Assembly (NCBI RefSeq): GCF_002101885.1
Contig: NZ_LQPS01000054.1
Span: 186,001 to 250,000, forward strand
Direction: 5' to 3'
From: Mycolicibacter senuensis
Lineage (GTDB): Bacteria; Actinomycetota; Actinomycetes; Mycobacteriales; Mycobacteriaceae
DNA: 64,000 nt
Program-made: the position numbers and the translations under genes
Notes under the pieces: generated by a model
Seen by the model: only the letters and a program-made list of their open reading frames with translations
Told to the model about the DNA's origin: nothing
Database searches by the model: none
Shown here: one piece after another, positions 16,958 through 25,125 of the stretch
How positions within the stretch are numbered: the first letter of the stretch is position 1
Layout of the letters: every line of letters begins with the position of its first letter

Positions 16958-17935
16958 ATGCCGGACACGATGGTCGACGTCGAGATTCTCACCGAAGCGG
17001 TGCGGTTGGCCTGCCGGGCGCCGTCGCTGCACAACAGCCAGCCGTGGCGATGGGTTGCCGAGCGCGGCCGCTTGGAGCTCTTCTTGGAACCGTCCCGGGC
17101 GGTGCACGGCGACCAGTCGGCGCGTGAGGCGTTGATCAGTTGCGGCGCGGTGCTCGACCACCTGCGGGTGGCGATGGCCGCAGCCGGGTTCACGGCTGAG
17201 GTGCAGCGGTTCCCGGATGCGCAGCACCCGGACCACCTGGCGTCGATCGAGTTCACTCCCGGCGGGCGCGTCAGCGATATGCAGCGCTATCGGGCCAACG
17301 CGATCCTGCTGCGGCGCACCGATCGGCTGCCGTTTATGGCGCCGAGCAACTGGGAGCCGCTCGAGGCGGTGCTGCGTGACAGTGTCGACGATCCGGTGCG
17401 GCTGTGTGTGCTCGGCGACGGGGTGCGCGCCAAGCTGGCCGAGGTGTCCCAGCTCTCCGAGGCGCTGCGCATGTACGACGCGGCGTATCACGCCGAAATC
17501 AACTGGTGGACGGCGCCGTTCGAGGTCCGGGATGGGATTCCGCAGAGCGCGCTGGTGTCGGCCGCCGAAAGCGACCGGGTCGACATCGGTCGCGCCTTCC
17601 CGGTCACCCGGAATCGGGAGCGTCGTGTCGAGGTCGGCGACGACCACGCGACGATCGTGCTGTTGTCGACGGCCACCGATAATCCGTCCGACACGCTGGC
17701 CTGCGGCGAGGCGCTCTCGGCGGTGCTACTGGAGTGCACGATGGCCGGCTTGGCCACCTGCCCGGTGACGCATGTGACCGAGGTGCCGGCCGGGCGGGCG
17801 ATGCTGGCAGCGGTGGCCGGTCGCGACGACCTTCCGCAGGTGCTGATCCGGATCGGCGGCGCACCGGCGCTGGAGACGGCGCCGGAGCCGACACCGCGAC
17901 GTGCACTCGCCGAGGTGCTGCACGTCAAGGGCTGA
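16958..17935 (+). CDS. Acg-family FMN-binding nitroreductase-like protein
   Basis: 325-residue protein of the Acg/Rv2032-Rv3131 family, a double nitroreductase-fold protein with a covering lid that binds FMN but, in Acg, appears to lack reductase activity. Typical segments: LACRAPSLHNSQPWRWVAE near residue 16, RRTDRLPF and later LVSAAESDRVDIGRAFPV, and a C-terminal LIRIGGAP. The start ATG 16958 has a strong GGAGG at 16947-16951. The two DosR-like boxes upstream suggest induction by hypoxia or nitric oxide. The gene is not present at this locus in M. tuberculosis, where embR/pknH-region genes follow Rv1264. It is convergent with the ABC transporter gene (172-base gap without obvious terminator). 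Confidence 0.85.
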   Translation: MPDTMVDVEILTEAVRLACRAPSLHNSQPWRWVAERGRLELFLEPSRAVHGDQSAREALISCGAVLDHLRVAMAAAGFTAEVQRFPDAQHPDHLASIEFTPGGRVSDMQRYRANAILLRRTDRLPFMAPSNWEPLEAVLRDSVDDPVRLCVLGDGVRAKLAEVSQLSEALRMYDAAYHAEINWWTAPFEVRDGIPQSALVSAAESDRVDIGRAFPVTRNRERRVEVGDDHATIVLLSTATDNPSDTLACGEALSAVLLECTMAGLATCPVTHVTEVPAGRAMLAAVAGRDDLPQVLIRIGGAPALETAPEPTPRRALAEVLHVKG

Positions 17936-18107
17936 TCACCGGAGACATGGGGCAGGCCCGGCTGACGTGGGGGACGTCTTACACATCCTGCGTGGCTGGC
18001 TTTCACCCGCTGGGCCAGCTCTTCGGTTCGGTCATGTCCGGGCCTGCTTCGGGGTCGAATCTACGCCGGTGACCACTGGTCAGCAATGGGTGATTTCGGG
18101 CCGCAGC

Positions 18108-19997
18108 TCAACTGCCCTCGGCCATCGCCCAGTACGCCCCGCGGCGGGCCAGCAGCTCGGCATGCGTGCCCTGTTCGACGATCCGGCCGGCCTGCATCAC
18201 CAGGATCAGGTCTGCGTCGCGGATTGTGGAGAGCCGGTGGGCGATGATGAAACTCGTGCGGTCCCTGCGCAGTTCGCGCATCGCCCGCTGGATCAGTAGT
18301 TCGGTGCGGGTGTCCACCGAGCTGGTCGCCTCGTCGAGGATCAGCAGTTGCGGGCGGGCCAGGAACGCCCGGGCGATGGTGATGAGTTGTTTCTCCCCGG
18401 CGCTGATGCCGGCGCCGTCGTCGCTGACCCGGGTGGCATAGCCGGCGGGCAAACCACGCACGAAGGCGTCGACGTGGGCGGCGCGTGCGGCCGCGAGCAA
18501 TTCGTCCTCGGTGGCGTCGGGGCGACCGTAGCCGATGTTGTCGGCGATGGTGCCGGTGAACAGCCAGGTGTCCTGCAGCACCATCCCGATCGACGAGCGC
18601 AGCGAGCAGCGATCCACGCCGGCGATGTCCACCCCGTCGATCAGGATCTGCCCGCGGTCCACGTCGTAGAAGCGCATCAGCAGGTTGACCAGGGTGGTCT
18701 TGCCGGCCCCGGTCGGCCCGACGATCGCCACCGTGCTGCCCGGCTCGACGCTCAGTGACAGGTCTTCGATCACCGGAACACCGGGCCGGTAGCCGAAGCT
18801 GACGTCACGGAACTCGACGCGACCGATCGGCCCGGACCCATCGGGGCACAGTGCGACTCCGACCGGGGACGCGGCCTCTTCGGGCTCGTCGAGGAACGCG
18901 AACACCCGCTCGGCGCTGGCCGCCCCGGACAGCAGCGTGTTGTACATGCCCGCCAGGTTGCCCAGCGGCTGGTTGAACTGGCGCACGTAGGCGATGAACG
19001 CCTGGATGCTGCCCAGGGTGATCTGGCCGGTCGCCACCTGAAAGCCGCCGATCACCGCGACCGCGACGTAGCCCAGGTTGCCCACCAGTCCGGTGGCCGG
19101 GGCCACCAGACCGGAGAAGAACTGGGCGCCGAACCCGGCCCGGTACAGCTCGTCGTTGTGCTCATCGAAGCGCTGCTGCGCCCAGTCGCGGTGGCCGAAC
19201 GTGCGGACCAGCGTGAAGCCGCTGTAGGTCTCCTCCAGGTGGGCGCCCAGCCGCCCGGTGGCGGCCCACTGCGCGGCGAACAGTCGCTGCGAACGCCGGG
19301 TGATCCACCGCACCGCCAGCAGCGACACCGGCACCCCCACCAGCGTGACCGCGGTCAGCAGCGGCGAGATGGACAGCATCATCGCCAGCACCACCAGCAC
19401 GGTGAGCACCGAGGAAAACAGTTGGCTGATCGTCATCGACACCGACGTGGCGGTGTTGTCGACGTCGTTGGTGACCCGGCTGAGCAGCTCACCGCGGCGC
19501 TGGGTGTCGAAGTAGCGCAACGGCAGCCGGTGCACCTTGTTCTCGACGTCACGGCGCAACGTGCGCAGGGTGCGCTGCAGGATCACGTTGAGCAGCCGGG
19601 CCTGGGACCAGATCATCACCGCCCCAACCAGATACAGTCCCGTCGCCAGCGCCAGGGTGCGCGCTACCGCGGCGAAGTCGACGCCGGCGCCGGGCACCAC
19701 GTCCATCCCGGACAGCATGTCGGCGTAGGTGCCGTTGCCGGCGGCGCGGGCGGCCTCGACCGCCTGCTGCTTGGTCATGCCCGCGGGCAGGCCGCGGCCG
19801 ATCACCCCGTTGAACACCAGGTCGGTGGCGTGCCCGAGGATCCGCGGTCCGGCCACCCCGATCGCGATACCGGCCAGCGACAAACCGATCACCGCGGCGA
19901 TCAGCCGGCGCTGCGGGCCCATCCGGCGCACCAGCCGCATCGCGGTCACCGAGAAGTCGGTGGCCCGCGCGGCCGGATCCAGCACCGGGCCCGTCAC
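18108..19997 (-). CDS. ABC exporter half-transporter, degenerate signature (Rv1272c-like)
   Basis: 629-residue half-transporter: six transmembrane helices (about residues 40-330) then an ATPase domain. Walker A is GPTGAGKTT and Walker B LLILDEATSS with an intact catalytic Glu, but the signature reads ISAGEKQL instead of LSGGQ. It overlaps the upstream half-transporter by four bases (GTGA), so the two are made together and almost certainly form a heterodimer. Order and lengths match Rv1273c-Rv1272c, for which lipid or drug transport has been suggested; the cargo is uncertain. The extracellular loop between helices 1 and 2 is long (PAGMTKQQAVEAARAAGNGT), a feature of this group. Confidence 0.9.
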   Translation of the reverse strand: MTGPVLDPAARATDFSVTAMRLVRRMGPQRRLIAAVIGLSLAGIAIGVAGPRILGHATDLVFNGVIGRGLPAGMTKQQAVEAARAAGNGTYADMLSGMDVVPGAGVDFAAVARTLALATGLYLVGAVMIWSQARLLNVILQRTLRTLRRDVENKVHRLPLRYFDTQRRGELLSRVTNDVDNTATSVSMTISQLFSSVLTVLVVLAMMLSISPLLTAVTLVGVPVSLLAVRWITRRSQRLFAAQWAATGRLGAHLEETYSGFTLVRTFGHRDWAQQRFDEHNDELYRAGFGAQFFSGLVAPATGLVGNLGYVAVAVIGGFQVATGQITLGSIQAFIAYVRQFNQPLGNLAGMYNTLLSGAASAERVFAFLDEPEEAASPVGVALCPDGSGPIGRVEFRDVSFGYRPGVPVIEDLSLSVEPGSTVAIVGPTGAGKTTLVNLLMRFYDVDRGQILIDGVDIAGVDRCSLRSSIGMVLQDTWLFTGTIADNIGYGRPDATEDELLAAARAAHVDAFVRGLPAGYATRVSDDGAGISAGEKQLITIARAFLARPQLLILDEATSSVDTRTELLIQRAMRELRRDRTSFIIAHRLSTIRDADLILVMQAGRIVEQGTHAELLARRGAYWAMAEGS

Positions 19998-21736
19998 ACC
20001 GGCTCACCCGCCAGTGACTGGGATTCGGCGAGCTCGGCGTAGGCGGGGCATTCGGCCAGCAGTTGCCGATGGGTTCCGGCGCCGACCACCCGCCCGTCGT
20101 CGACGACGATCACCTGATCGGCCCGGGTGACCGTCGAGATCCGTTGCGCCACGATGATCACCGTCGCCGCGGCGGCCACCTCACCCAGGGCGGCGCGCAC
20201 CGCGGCATCGGTGCGGGTGTCCAGTGCGGAGAAGGCGTCGTCGAACAGATAGATCGGGGGCCGGCGGATCACCGCCCGGGCGATCGCCAGCCGCTGCCGC
20301 TGCCCCCCGGACAGGTTGATGCCGCCCTGGGCCACCGGCATCGCCAGCCCGTCGGGGTGGGCGGCCACGAAGTCAGCAGCGGCGGCCACCCGCAGCGCCT
20401 CCCACAGCTGCTCGTCGCTGACCGATGTGCCGGCCGGGGCGCCGTAGCGCAGGTTGTCGGCGACGGTGCCGGAGAACAGGTAGCCGCGCTGCGGCACCAG
20501 CCCGATGCCCGACCACAACTGTTCGGGGTCGCGGTCGCGCACGTCCACGCCGTCGATGAGCACTGCGCCCTCGGTGACGTCGCGCAGCCGGCAGATCAGT
20601 GACACCAGGGTGGATTTCCCCGACCCGGTGGAGCCGACGATCGCGGTGGTGGTCCCGGGCGACGCATCAAAGGACACGTCGCGCAGCACCGCCCGGTCGG
20701 CGCCGGGATAGCGGAAACCCACCCCGGAAAGCCGGACCTCGCCGGTGGCGGCTGCCGGTGTCACCGGGTGTGCCGGTGTGCCGATCGTCGGCTCGGTGGA
20801 CAGCACCTCGGTGATCCGCTCGGCGCACACCGAGGCGCGCGGCAGGATCGCCACCACCATGGTGGCCATCAGCACCGCCATCAGTATCTGCATGAAATAG
20901 GACAGGAAGGCGATCAGCGAGCCGACCTGCATGTGCCCGGCGTCGATGCGCAGCCCGCCGAACCAGATCAGCGCGACGCTGGAGGCGTTGATGATCAACG
21001 TGGTGGCCGGCAGCATCAGCGCCTGCAGGTTGCCGACGGCCAGCGAGGTGTCCGACAGGGCGTGGTTGGCGACCGCGAACCGGTCCCGCTCGAAGGGCTC
21101 GCGGGCGAACGCCCGGATCACCCGGATCCCGGTGAGCTGGTCGCGCAGCACCCGGTTGATGTTGTCGATCAGCATCTGCATGCGGCGAAACAGCGGCAGC
21201 ATCCGGACCACGATCGCGTAGTTGGCGCCGGCCAGCACCGGCACGGCCACCGCCAGCAGCCAGGCCAGCCCGGCGTCTTGGTGCAGCGCCATCGCCACCC
21301 CGCCGATGCTCATGATCGGCGCGGCGACCAGCACGGTCGCGCTCAACTGCACCACCAGCTGGATCTGGCGGACGTCGTTGGTGGTGCGGGTCAACAACGT
21401 CGGGGTGCCGAACCGGGCGCTCTCGCGCTCGGAGAACCCGATGACCCGGGCGAACACCGCCCGGCGCAGGTCCCGGCCGAAACCGGTGCCGGTGCGCGCG
21501 CCGAAGTACACCGCCGCCACCGCGCACAGCACCTGCAGGCCGGTGACCGCCAGCATCACCGCGCCCAGCCGGGTGATGACGGCGGTGTCGCCGCGCACCA
21601 CCCCGTCGTCGATGATCGAGGCGTTGACGGTCGGCAGGTACAGCGAGGCCAGACTGCTGATCAACTGCAGCGTCATAACCGCCGCGACCGGCCACCGGTA
21701 CGGCTTGATGTAGCAGCGCAGCAGCGCCAGAAGCAT
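19994..21736 (-). CDS. ABC exporter half-transporter, degenerate Walker B (Rv1273c-like)
   Basis: 580-residue half-transporter: six membrane helices then an ATPase domain with Walker A GSTGSGKST and canonical signature NLSGGQRQ. Its Walker B is IYLFDDAFSALDT, where the usual catalytic Glu is Asp. I start at ATG 21736 (MLLALLRCYIKPY) rather than further upstream, because homologues begin there and the length then equals Rv1273c. Together with the downstream partner it makes a heterodimer with one consensus and one degenerate ATP site: this Walker B and the partner's ISAGE signature fall in the same composite site, as in TM287/288-type exporters. It is divergent from the lprB gene. Confidence 0.9.
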   Translation of the reverse strand: MLLALLRCYIKPYRWPVAAVMTLQLISSLASLYLPTVNASIIDDGVVRGDTAVITRLGAVMLAVTGLQVLCAVAAVYFGARTGTGFGRDLRRAVFARVIGFSERESARFGTPTLLTRTTNDVRQIQLVVQLSATVLVAAPIMSIGGVAMALHQDAGLAWLLAVAVPVLAGANYAIVVRMLPLFRRMQMLIDNINRVLRDQLTGIRVIRAFAREPFERDRFAVANHALSDTSLAVGNLQALMLPATTLIINASSVALIWFGGLRIDAGHMQVGSLIAFLSYFMQILMAVLMATMVVAILPRASVCAERITEVLSTEPTIGTPAHPVTPAAATGEVRLSGVGFRYPGADRAVLRDVSFDASPGTTTAIVGSTGSGKSTLVSLICRLRDVTEGAVLIDGVDVRDRDPEQLWSGIGLVPQRGYLFSGTVADNLRYGAPAGTSVSDEQLWEALRVAAAADFVAAHPDGLAMPVAQGGINLSGGQRQRLAIARAVIRRPPIYLFDDAFSALDTRTDAAVRAALGEVAAAATVIIVAQRISTVTRADQVIVVDDGRVVGAGTHRQLLAECPAYAELAESQSLAGEPV

Positions 21737-21858
21737 GGGGTTACTGTCGCACACCGGGGTGTGCCGGCCGCGGCAGCGACGGTCGCGGGGCGACACAAAC
21801 CGACTGGTCACCCGGTGTGTCGTGGTTGGTGGCCGGTGGTGCCGCTACAGTGCATCGT

Positions 21859-22407
21859 GTGCGGCTCAAACTGATGGTCCCGGCCTTGGCGGTCGCTGCC
21901 GTGATTCCGATGGTCGCCGGGTGTTCCGACTCCGGCTCGACCGAAGCCCAGTCCGGCGAGTCGGCGGCCCCGGCGTCCGATCAGAGCAGTCACGGGCCGT
22001 CGTTCCCGCAGTGCGGGGGTGTGAGCGACGAGACCGTCACCAACCTGACCCGGGTGTCCGGGCTGGTCAACACCGCGCAGAACTCGGTGGGCTGCCAGTG
22101 GCTGGCCCGCGGCGGGATCATGGGCCCGCACTTCTCCTTCTCCTGGTATCGCGGCAGCCCGATCGGTCGCGAACGCAAGACCGAGGAAGTGTCGCGCACG
22201 TCGGTGGAGGACATCAACATCGACGGCCACAGCGGCTTCATCGCGATCGGCACCGCGCCGACGATGGGCGACAACCTGTGTGAGATCGGCATCCAGTTCA
22301 AGGACGACTTCATCGAGTGGTCGGTCAGTTTCGCCCAGAAACCGTTCCCGGACCCGTGCGACGTCGCCAAAGAGCTGACGCGCCAGTCGATTGCGAACGC
22401 CAAATGA
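21859..22407 (+). CDS. lprB: Lipoprotein LprB
   Basis: Secreted lipoprotein of about 182 residues. The N-terminus has basic RLK, a hydrophobic core and the lipobox VAGC, so the mature Cys would be diacylated and held at the plasma membrane outer face. The rest is a DUF3558-like domain (CGGVSDETVTNLTRV, then a CQWLARGG pair of cysteines and a final DPCDVAKELTRQSI). The start could be GTG 21859 or GTG 21850. The last codons overlap lprC (ATGA). Order lprB-lprC downstream and divergent from the ABC pair is as in Rv1273c-Rv1275. Function is unknown. Confidence 0.88.
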   Translation: MRLKLMVPALAVAAVIPMVAGCSDSGSTEAQSGESAAPASDQSSHGPSFPQCGGVSDETVTNLTRVSGLVNTAQNSVGCQWLARGGIMGPHFSFSWYRGSPIGRERKTEEVSRTSVEDINIDGHSGFIAIGTAPTMGDNLCEIGIQFKDDFIEWSVSFAQKPFPDPCDVAKELTRQSIANAK

Positions 22408-22946
22408 GCCGGCGAATCCTGACCGTTGTCGCGGCGCTGGCCGTGCTGATCGCCCCGACCGCCTGCTCCCGTGACGTGGGCGGCACTGCGGTCAAGGCCG
22501 GTGCCGGTGACACCCAGCGCAACAACAACTCCGAGCGGCAATACCCCAACCTGCTCAAGGAGTGCGAGGTGCTGACCACCGACATCCTGGCCAAGACGGT
22601 GGGGGCGGACCCGCTGGACATCCAGAGCACGTTCGTCGGCGCGATCTGCCGCTGGCAGGCGGCCAACCCGGCCGGGTTGATCGACATCACCCGGTTCTGG
22701 TTCGAGAACGGCAGTCTGGACAACGAGCGCAAGATCGCCGAGTTCCTGCAGTACCAGATCGAGAACAAGTCGATCGTGGGCGTGCCGTCGATCGTGATGC
22801 GCCCGGCCGATCCCAACGGTTCCTGCGGGGTGGCCAGTGACGCCGCCGGCGTGGTCGGCTGGTGGGTGAACCCGCAGGCGCCCGGCATCGACGCGTGCGA
22901 GCAGGCGATCAAGCTGATGGAACTGACGCTGCAGACGAATTCGTAG
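22404..22946 (+). CDS. lprC: Lipoprotein LprC
   Basis: 180-residue lipoprotein, start ATG 22404 overlapping the lprB stop. Signal peptide MSRRILTVVAALAVLIAPTA ends in a lipobox PTAC. The mature domain is DUF3558-like and has paired cysteines (LKECEVL, AICRWQAANP, GSCGVAS, DACEQAIKLM), consistent with an extracytoplasmic disulfide-bonded fold related to LprB. In M. tuberculosis the next gene (Rv1276c) is the SixA-like phosphatase; here that gene is 19 kb away, so the right edge of this gene marks the junction with the accessory island. Function unknown. Confidence 0.88.
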   Translation: MSRRILTVVAALAVLIAPTACSRDVGGTAVKAGAGDTQRNNNSERQYPNLLKECEVLTTDILAKTVGADPLDIQSTFVGAICRWQAANPAGLIDITRFWFENGSLDNERKIAEFLQYQIENKSIVGVPSIVMRPADPNGSCGVASDAAGVVGWWVNPQAPGIDACEQAIKLMELTLQTNS

Positions 22947-22950
22947 CGGG

Positions 22951-23217
22951 TCAGGGCCGGTCAGCGGCGGCGTAACGCTGACGGGCGGCCTCCCCGCTGG
23001 TGCCAATGATCTTGCCGATCCGCGACCACGAAGCACCTTCGTGGCGGGCGGCAGCGACCGCGGCGGCGATCTGAGCTTCGGCGCTGGCACGCTCACGGGC
23101 CGCGACGATCAGTTCGTATTCGGCGGGGCTGACTTTCTCGCCGTCGAAGTCGTCGGACTCGAACCGGTCGGCCAGCGCTTCGGCGTGGGCAAGGATTTCT
23201 TCTACTGTGCGCGGCAT
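22951..23217 (-). CDS. Small HTH protein, likely antitoxin of the pair 22951-23466
   Basis: 88 residues. An acidic N-terminus (MPRTVEEILAHAEALADRFES) is followed by a C-terminal helix-turn-helix: GASWSRIGKIIGTSGEAARQRY. I start at ATG 23217 because AAAGGTG lies seven bases upstream; two earlier start codons (23226, 23223) are weaker. Encoded 18 bases downstream of the 76-residue partner and probably co-transcribed. The acidic-plus-HTH layout and toxin-first order resemble higBA/brnTA-like modules. It would bind the paired palindromes upstream of the operon. Antitoxin role is inference. Confidence 0.6.
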   Translation of the reverse strand: MPRTVEEILAHAEALADRFESDDFDGEKVSPAEYELIVAARERASAEAQIAAAVAAARHEGASWSRIGKIIGTSGEAARQRYAAADRP

Positions 23218-23235
23218 GATCATCACCTTTCTTAC

Positions 23236-23466
23236 TCAGAGGAACTTTCTGCGGACGGGCATGGCGTGCAGGATCACGACATCACCGTCCACGGCGCGGA
23301 TGAAGCCGACTTCCAGCAGTGCGCCGTTGCGCGCCGGTCCGACCGCGATGTCCATGTCGTCGTCACTTACGCGGAAGTGCAGCGCGTTGCGGTAGGCGTG
23401 CAAGATGTCCTCGCGTTCGATGCCGTGGCGGTGCGCGGGTGGGGCGATGCGTGGTCCCAGCACCAT
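23236..23466 (-). CDS. Small protein, putative toxin of a toxin-antitoxin-like pair
   Basis: 76 residues beginning MVLGPRIAPPAHRHGIERED. The body ILHAYRNALHFRVSDDDMDIAVGPARNGALLEVGFI, ending AMPVRRKFL, has the size and beta-rich pattern of small RNase toxins such as BrnT/RelE-type proteins, but no named family can be assigned with certainty. It is the first gene of a two-gene unit, with the ATG at 23466 six bases past a -10-like TAACTT, so the message may be leaderless. The paired palindromes at 23472-23511 sit directly over the promoter. It lies at the left edge of the accessory island. Confidence 0.55.
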   Translation of the reverse strand: MVLGPRIAPPAHRHGIEREDILHAYRNALHFRVSDDDMDIAVGPARNGALLEVGFIRAVDGDVVILHAMPVRRKFL

Positions 23467-23471
23467 GGGTC

Positions 23472-23511
23472 CAAGTTACCTTGCGATCAACCCAGACGGC
23501 AAGTTAACTTG
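23472..23511 (-). promoter_or_regulatory. Two palindromic operators over the promoter of the 23236-23466 operon
   Basis: CAAGTTAACTTG (23500-23511, perfect 12-bp palindrome) and CAAGTTACCTTG (23472-23483, one mismatched pair) are 28 bases apart centre to centre. On the minus strand a -35-like TTGCCG begins inside the first and a -10-like TAACTT lies inside the second, followed six bases later by the toxin ATG. Such placement is expected for autorepression by the operon's HTH protein. Confidence 0.6.
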
Positions 23512-23746
23512 TCACGCCGGTCCCTGATGCCGCCATTGCGATGATCGTGCCGGTGGCAGAACCAGAAGGTGCCGTGCTGCCCGAGCTTGTCCAGTGGCTG
23601 CCGCTGGTAGCGCTGGATGAGCCCATCGGCAACATTGGTGCGGTAGCGCTACAGGAGACGACGACGATGGTGACGGCTCTGATCTCCTGACGTTCGCGAC
23701 GACGTACTTTCCCCGCGAGAAACTGGCCGGCATCGGCTGTTTCCTG

Positions 23747-23764
23747 TTGAACCAAGTAGTTCAA
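23747..23764 (+). promoter_or_regulatory. MarR-associated operator, copy 1
   Basis: TTGAACCAAGTAGTTCAA is an inverted repeat with exact 6-bp arms TTGAAC/GTTCAA. It lies 168 bases upstream of the first MarR gene; related copies precede the second (25126) and third (26090) MarR genes. Confidence 0.6.
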
Positions 23765-23931
23765 AGCGGCAGTTTCGGTGTTGCGGCCCAAGTTATCTAG
23801 CTGACCAGCGAAGTCCGGCCCGACGGCGTGTTGCCGAACGTGCTTGGTGCCCGGATAAACCCGCCCGGAAATCAGCGGCTCCCGCATTTCCACCCGTGCG
23901 GCGGTGGCGCGGTTTGCTAGGGTCCGGCGCC

Positions 23932-24372
23932 GTGGACCAGTCACCCGATATCCAGTCCGTGGCCGTGCTTCCCGGAGGGGGCGGGATCGAACGGCAGTGT
24001 TGGCAACAGTTTCTGAATGGCTCGTCCAACTCGATGGCGGCACTGGACATTCGCTTGCGTGGCGCACACGGGGTCACGCTTCGCGATGTGCTGCTGTTGG
24101 ACCTACTCACCAGGCCGGACCGCCAAGCGCATCGCATCTGCGCGCTGGCGCAGACGTTGGGGGTGTCACCGAGTCGGTTGGCCACCCAGGTCCGTCGCCT
24201 CGAAGGGCGCGGCCTGGTCACCCGCAGTCCCAGCAGGCGTGACCCGCGCGGGATCTTGCCCCGGATCACCGGTGAAGGGCACATGCGGCTGCACGCGGTA
24301 TCTCAGACCTATGGGCAGCGGCCCGTGCGTCCCGACTCGACCAGCTCGCTTACCAGCAAGCGGGAGGGGTGA
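23932..24372 (+). CDS. MarR-family regulator, paralogue 1, altered C-terminus
   Basis: 146-residue winged-helix regulator. Start GTG 23932 is chosen because the preceding bases (GGTCCGGCGCC) and first codons match those of paralogue 2. Dimer helix WQQFLNGSSNSMAAL, recognition region LAQTLGVSPSRLATQVRRLE and wing RSPSRRDPRGILPRIT are intact. At the end it departs from its relatives: where paralogue 2 has MHYLDQLHYEQL, the matching DNA (about 24330-24360) is shifted by a 4-base gap, so this protein finishes TSSLTSKREG and loses the last dimerisation helix (LVDSCRRINGSLKA). The old frame continues into the next gene, whose GTG overlaps this stop (GTGA). It may be impaired in dimerisation. Confidence 0.72.
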   Translation: MDQSPDIQSVAVLPGGGGIERQCWQQFLNGSSNSMAALDIRLRGAHGVTLRDVLLLDLLTRPDRQAHRICALAQTLGVSPSRLATQVRRLEGRGLVTRSPSRRDPRGILPRITGEGHMRLHAVSQTYGQRPVRPDSTSSLTSKREG

Positions 24373-25073
24373 GCACCAGTGATACCGGGGGGTGGGGGTG
24401 TCCGCAACGGCCTACCGGGCCGCCGTCGGAACCCAACCAGTGGGCGGGCAAGGACCGCCGGCGGCTTCGACGCGCAGCGCAGCGGGTCTGTGTCCTGACG
24501 CGTCATCACCTGCGTCAGCACGACATCGCCGCGGCGCTGGGAGTCAGCCGACCGGCGTTGGCGCAGATCGTCGGTCGGGTTCCACTGCCGCAGACACCCA
24601 TGCCCCCGGCCGAGCGGCGAAAGTGCCTGGCAGCGCTGTGGCCCTTCCCCGTCGAGGGCGGCCTGACCGAGACCTATTGGTACAGCGTGGATCCGGTGGT
24701 GGAGCAGGTGCGCAGTTCTATCGAGTTCGGCGGGGAACGAGCCGTGCGGCTACTGGCGGGCGGCGAGGTCGCAGCGGAGGTGTTGCGGCCCTTTCTGTTG
24801 CCGACCCGCGGCCTGGTCTACGCCACGCAGTTGATCGATCTGGCGGCTTGCGGCCTGGTGGAGGTCAGCGCCGAGGAGGCGACGCTGACGGTGCGGGTCC
24901 CGGCCGACCCGACGGTGTGGGCGACGGCGTCCTGGTGGAACCGGGTAACCGATGGCGAGCATGCCTGCGTTTCCATGGTGGACCCGGTGGTTGTGCTCGA
25001 AGACCTGGCTGCCGGCACCGTTTCCGGCGGCGTCGCACGTGAGCGTCTCATCGAATGGATCGCGGATCGCTGA
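24369..25073 (+). CDS. Unknown HTH protein translationally coupled to MarR paralogue 1
   Basis: 234 residues; I do not recognise the family. After a low-complexity, Pro/Gly-rich start (about 25 residues) comes a basic segment KDRRRLRRAAQRVCVL and a helix-turn-helix: HDIAAALGVSRPALAQIVGR, about residues 51-70. The rest is a mixed domain with YWYSVDPVVEQVRSSI, GERAVRLLAGGEVAAEVLRP, LIDLAACGLVEV and a terminal DPVVVLEDLAAGTVSGGVARERLIEWI. The last part is loosely reminiscent of AbiEi-type antitoxin C-termini, too weak to name. The GTG at 24369 overlaps the upstream stop by four bases. An operator-like copy at 25126 follows its 3' end. Confidence 0.6.
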   Translation: MSTSDTGGWGCPQRPTGPPSEPNQWAGKDRRRLRRAAQRVCVLTRHHLRQHDIAAALGVSRPALAQIVGRVPLPQTPMPPAERRKCLAALWPFPVEGGLTETYWYSVDPVVEQVRSSIEFGGERAVRLLAGGEVAAEVLRPFLLPTRGLVYATQLIDLAACGLVEVSAEEATLTVRVPADPTVWATASWWNRVTDGEHACVSMVDPVVVLEDLAAGTVSGGVARERLIEWIADR

Positions 25074-25125
25074 GTGCCGCGGCCGCCGAGAGCCCTCGTT
25101 TCAGGCCCGAAACCAACGTTTCGCT

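Larger units (their letters stand above)
23467..23931. other. Gene-free stretch between the toxin-antitoxin-like pair and the first MarR gene
   Basis: 465 bases without a credible gene. The left end carries the promoter and two operators of the minus-strand pair; 23747-23764 is the first copy of the MarR-associated operator. A minus-strand open frame from 24067 to 23504 crosses it but has a composition and position typical of a shadow of the MarR gene. Confidence 0.6.

Noticed and set aside
23504..24067. Minus-strand 187-codon frame across the first MarR promoter
   Set aside because: Ser/Thr/Arg-rich shadow that would overlap the MarR gene and its operator; no recognisable features.
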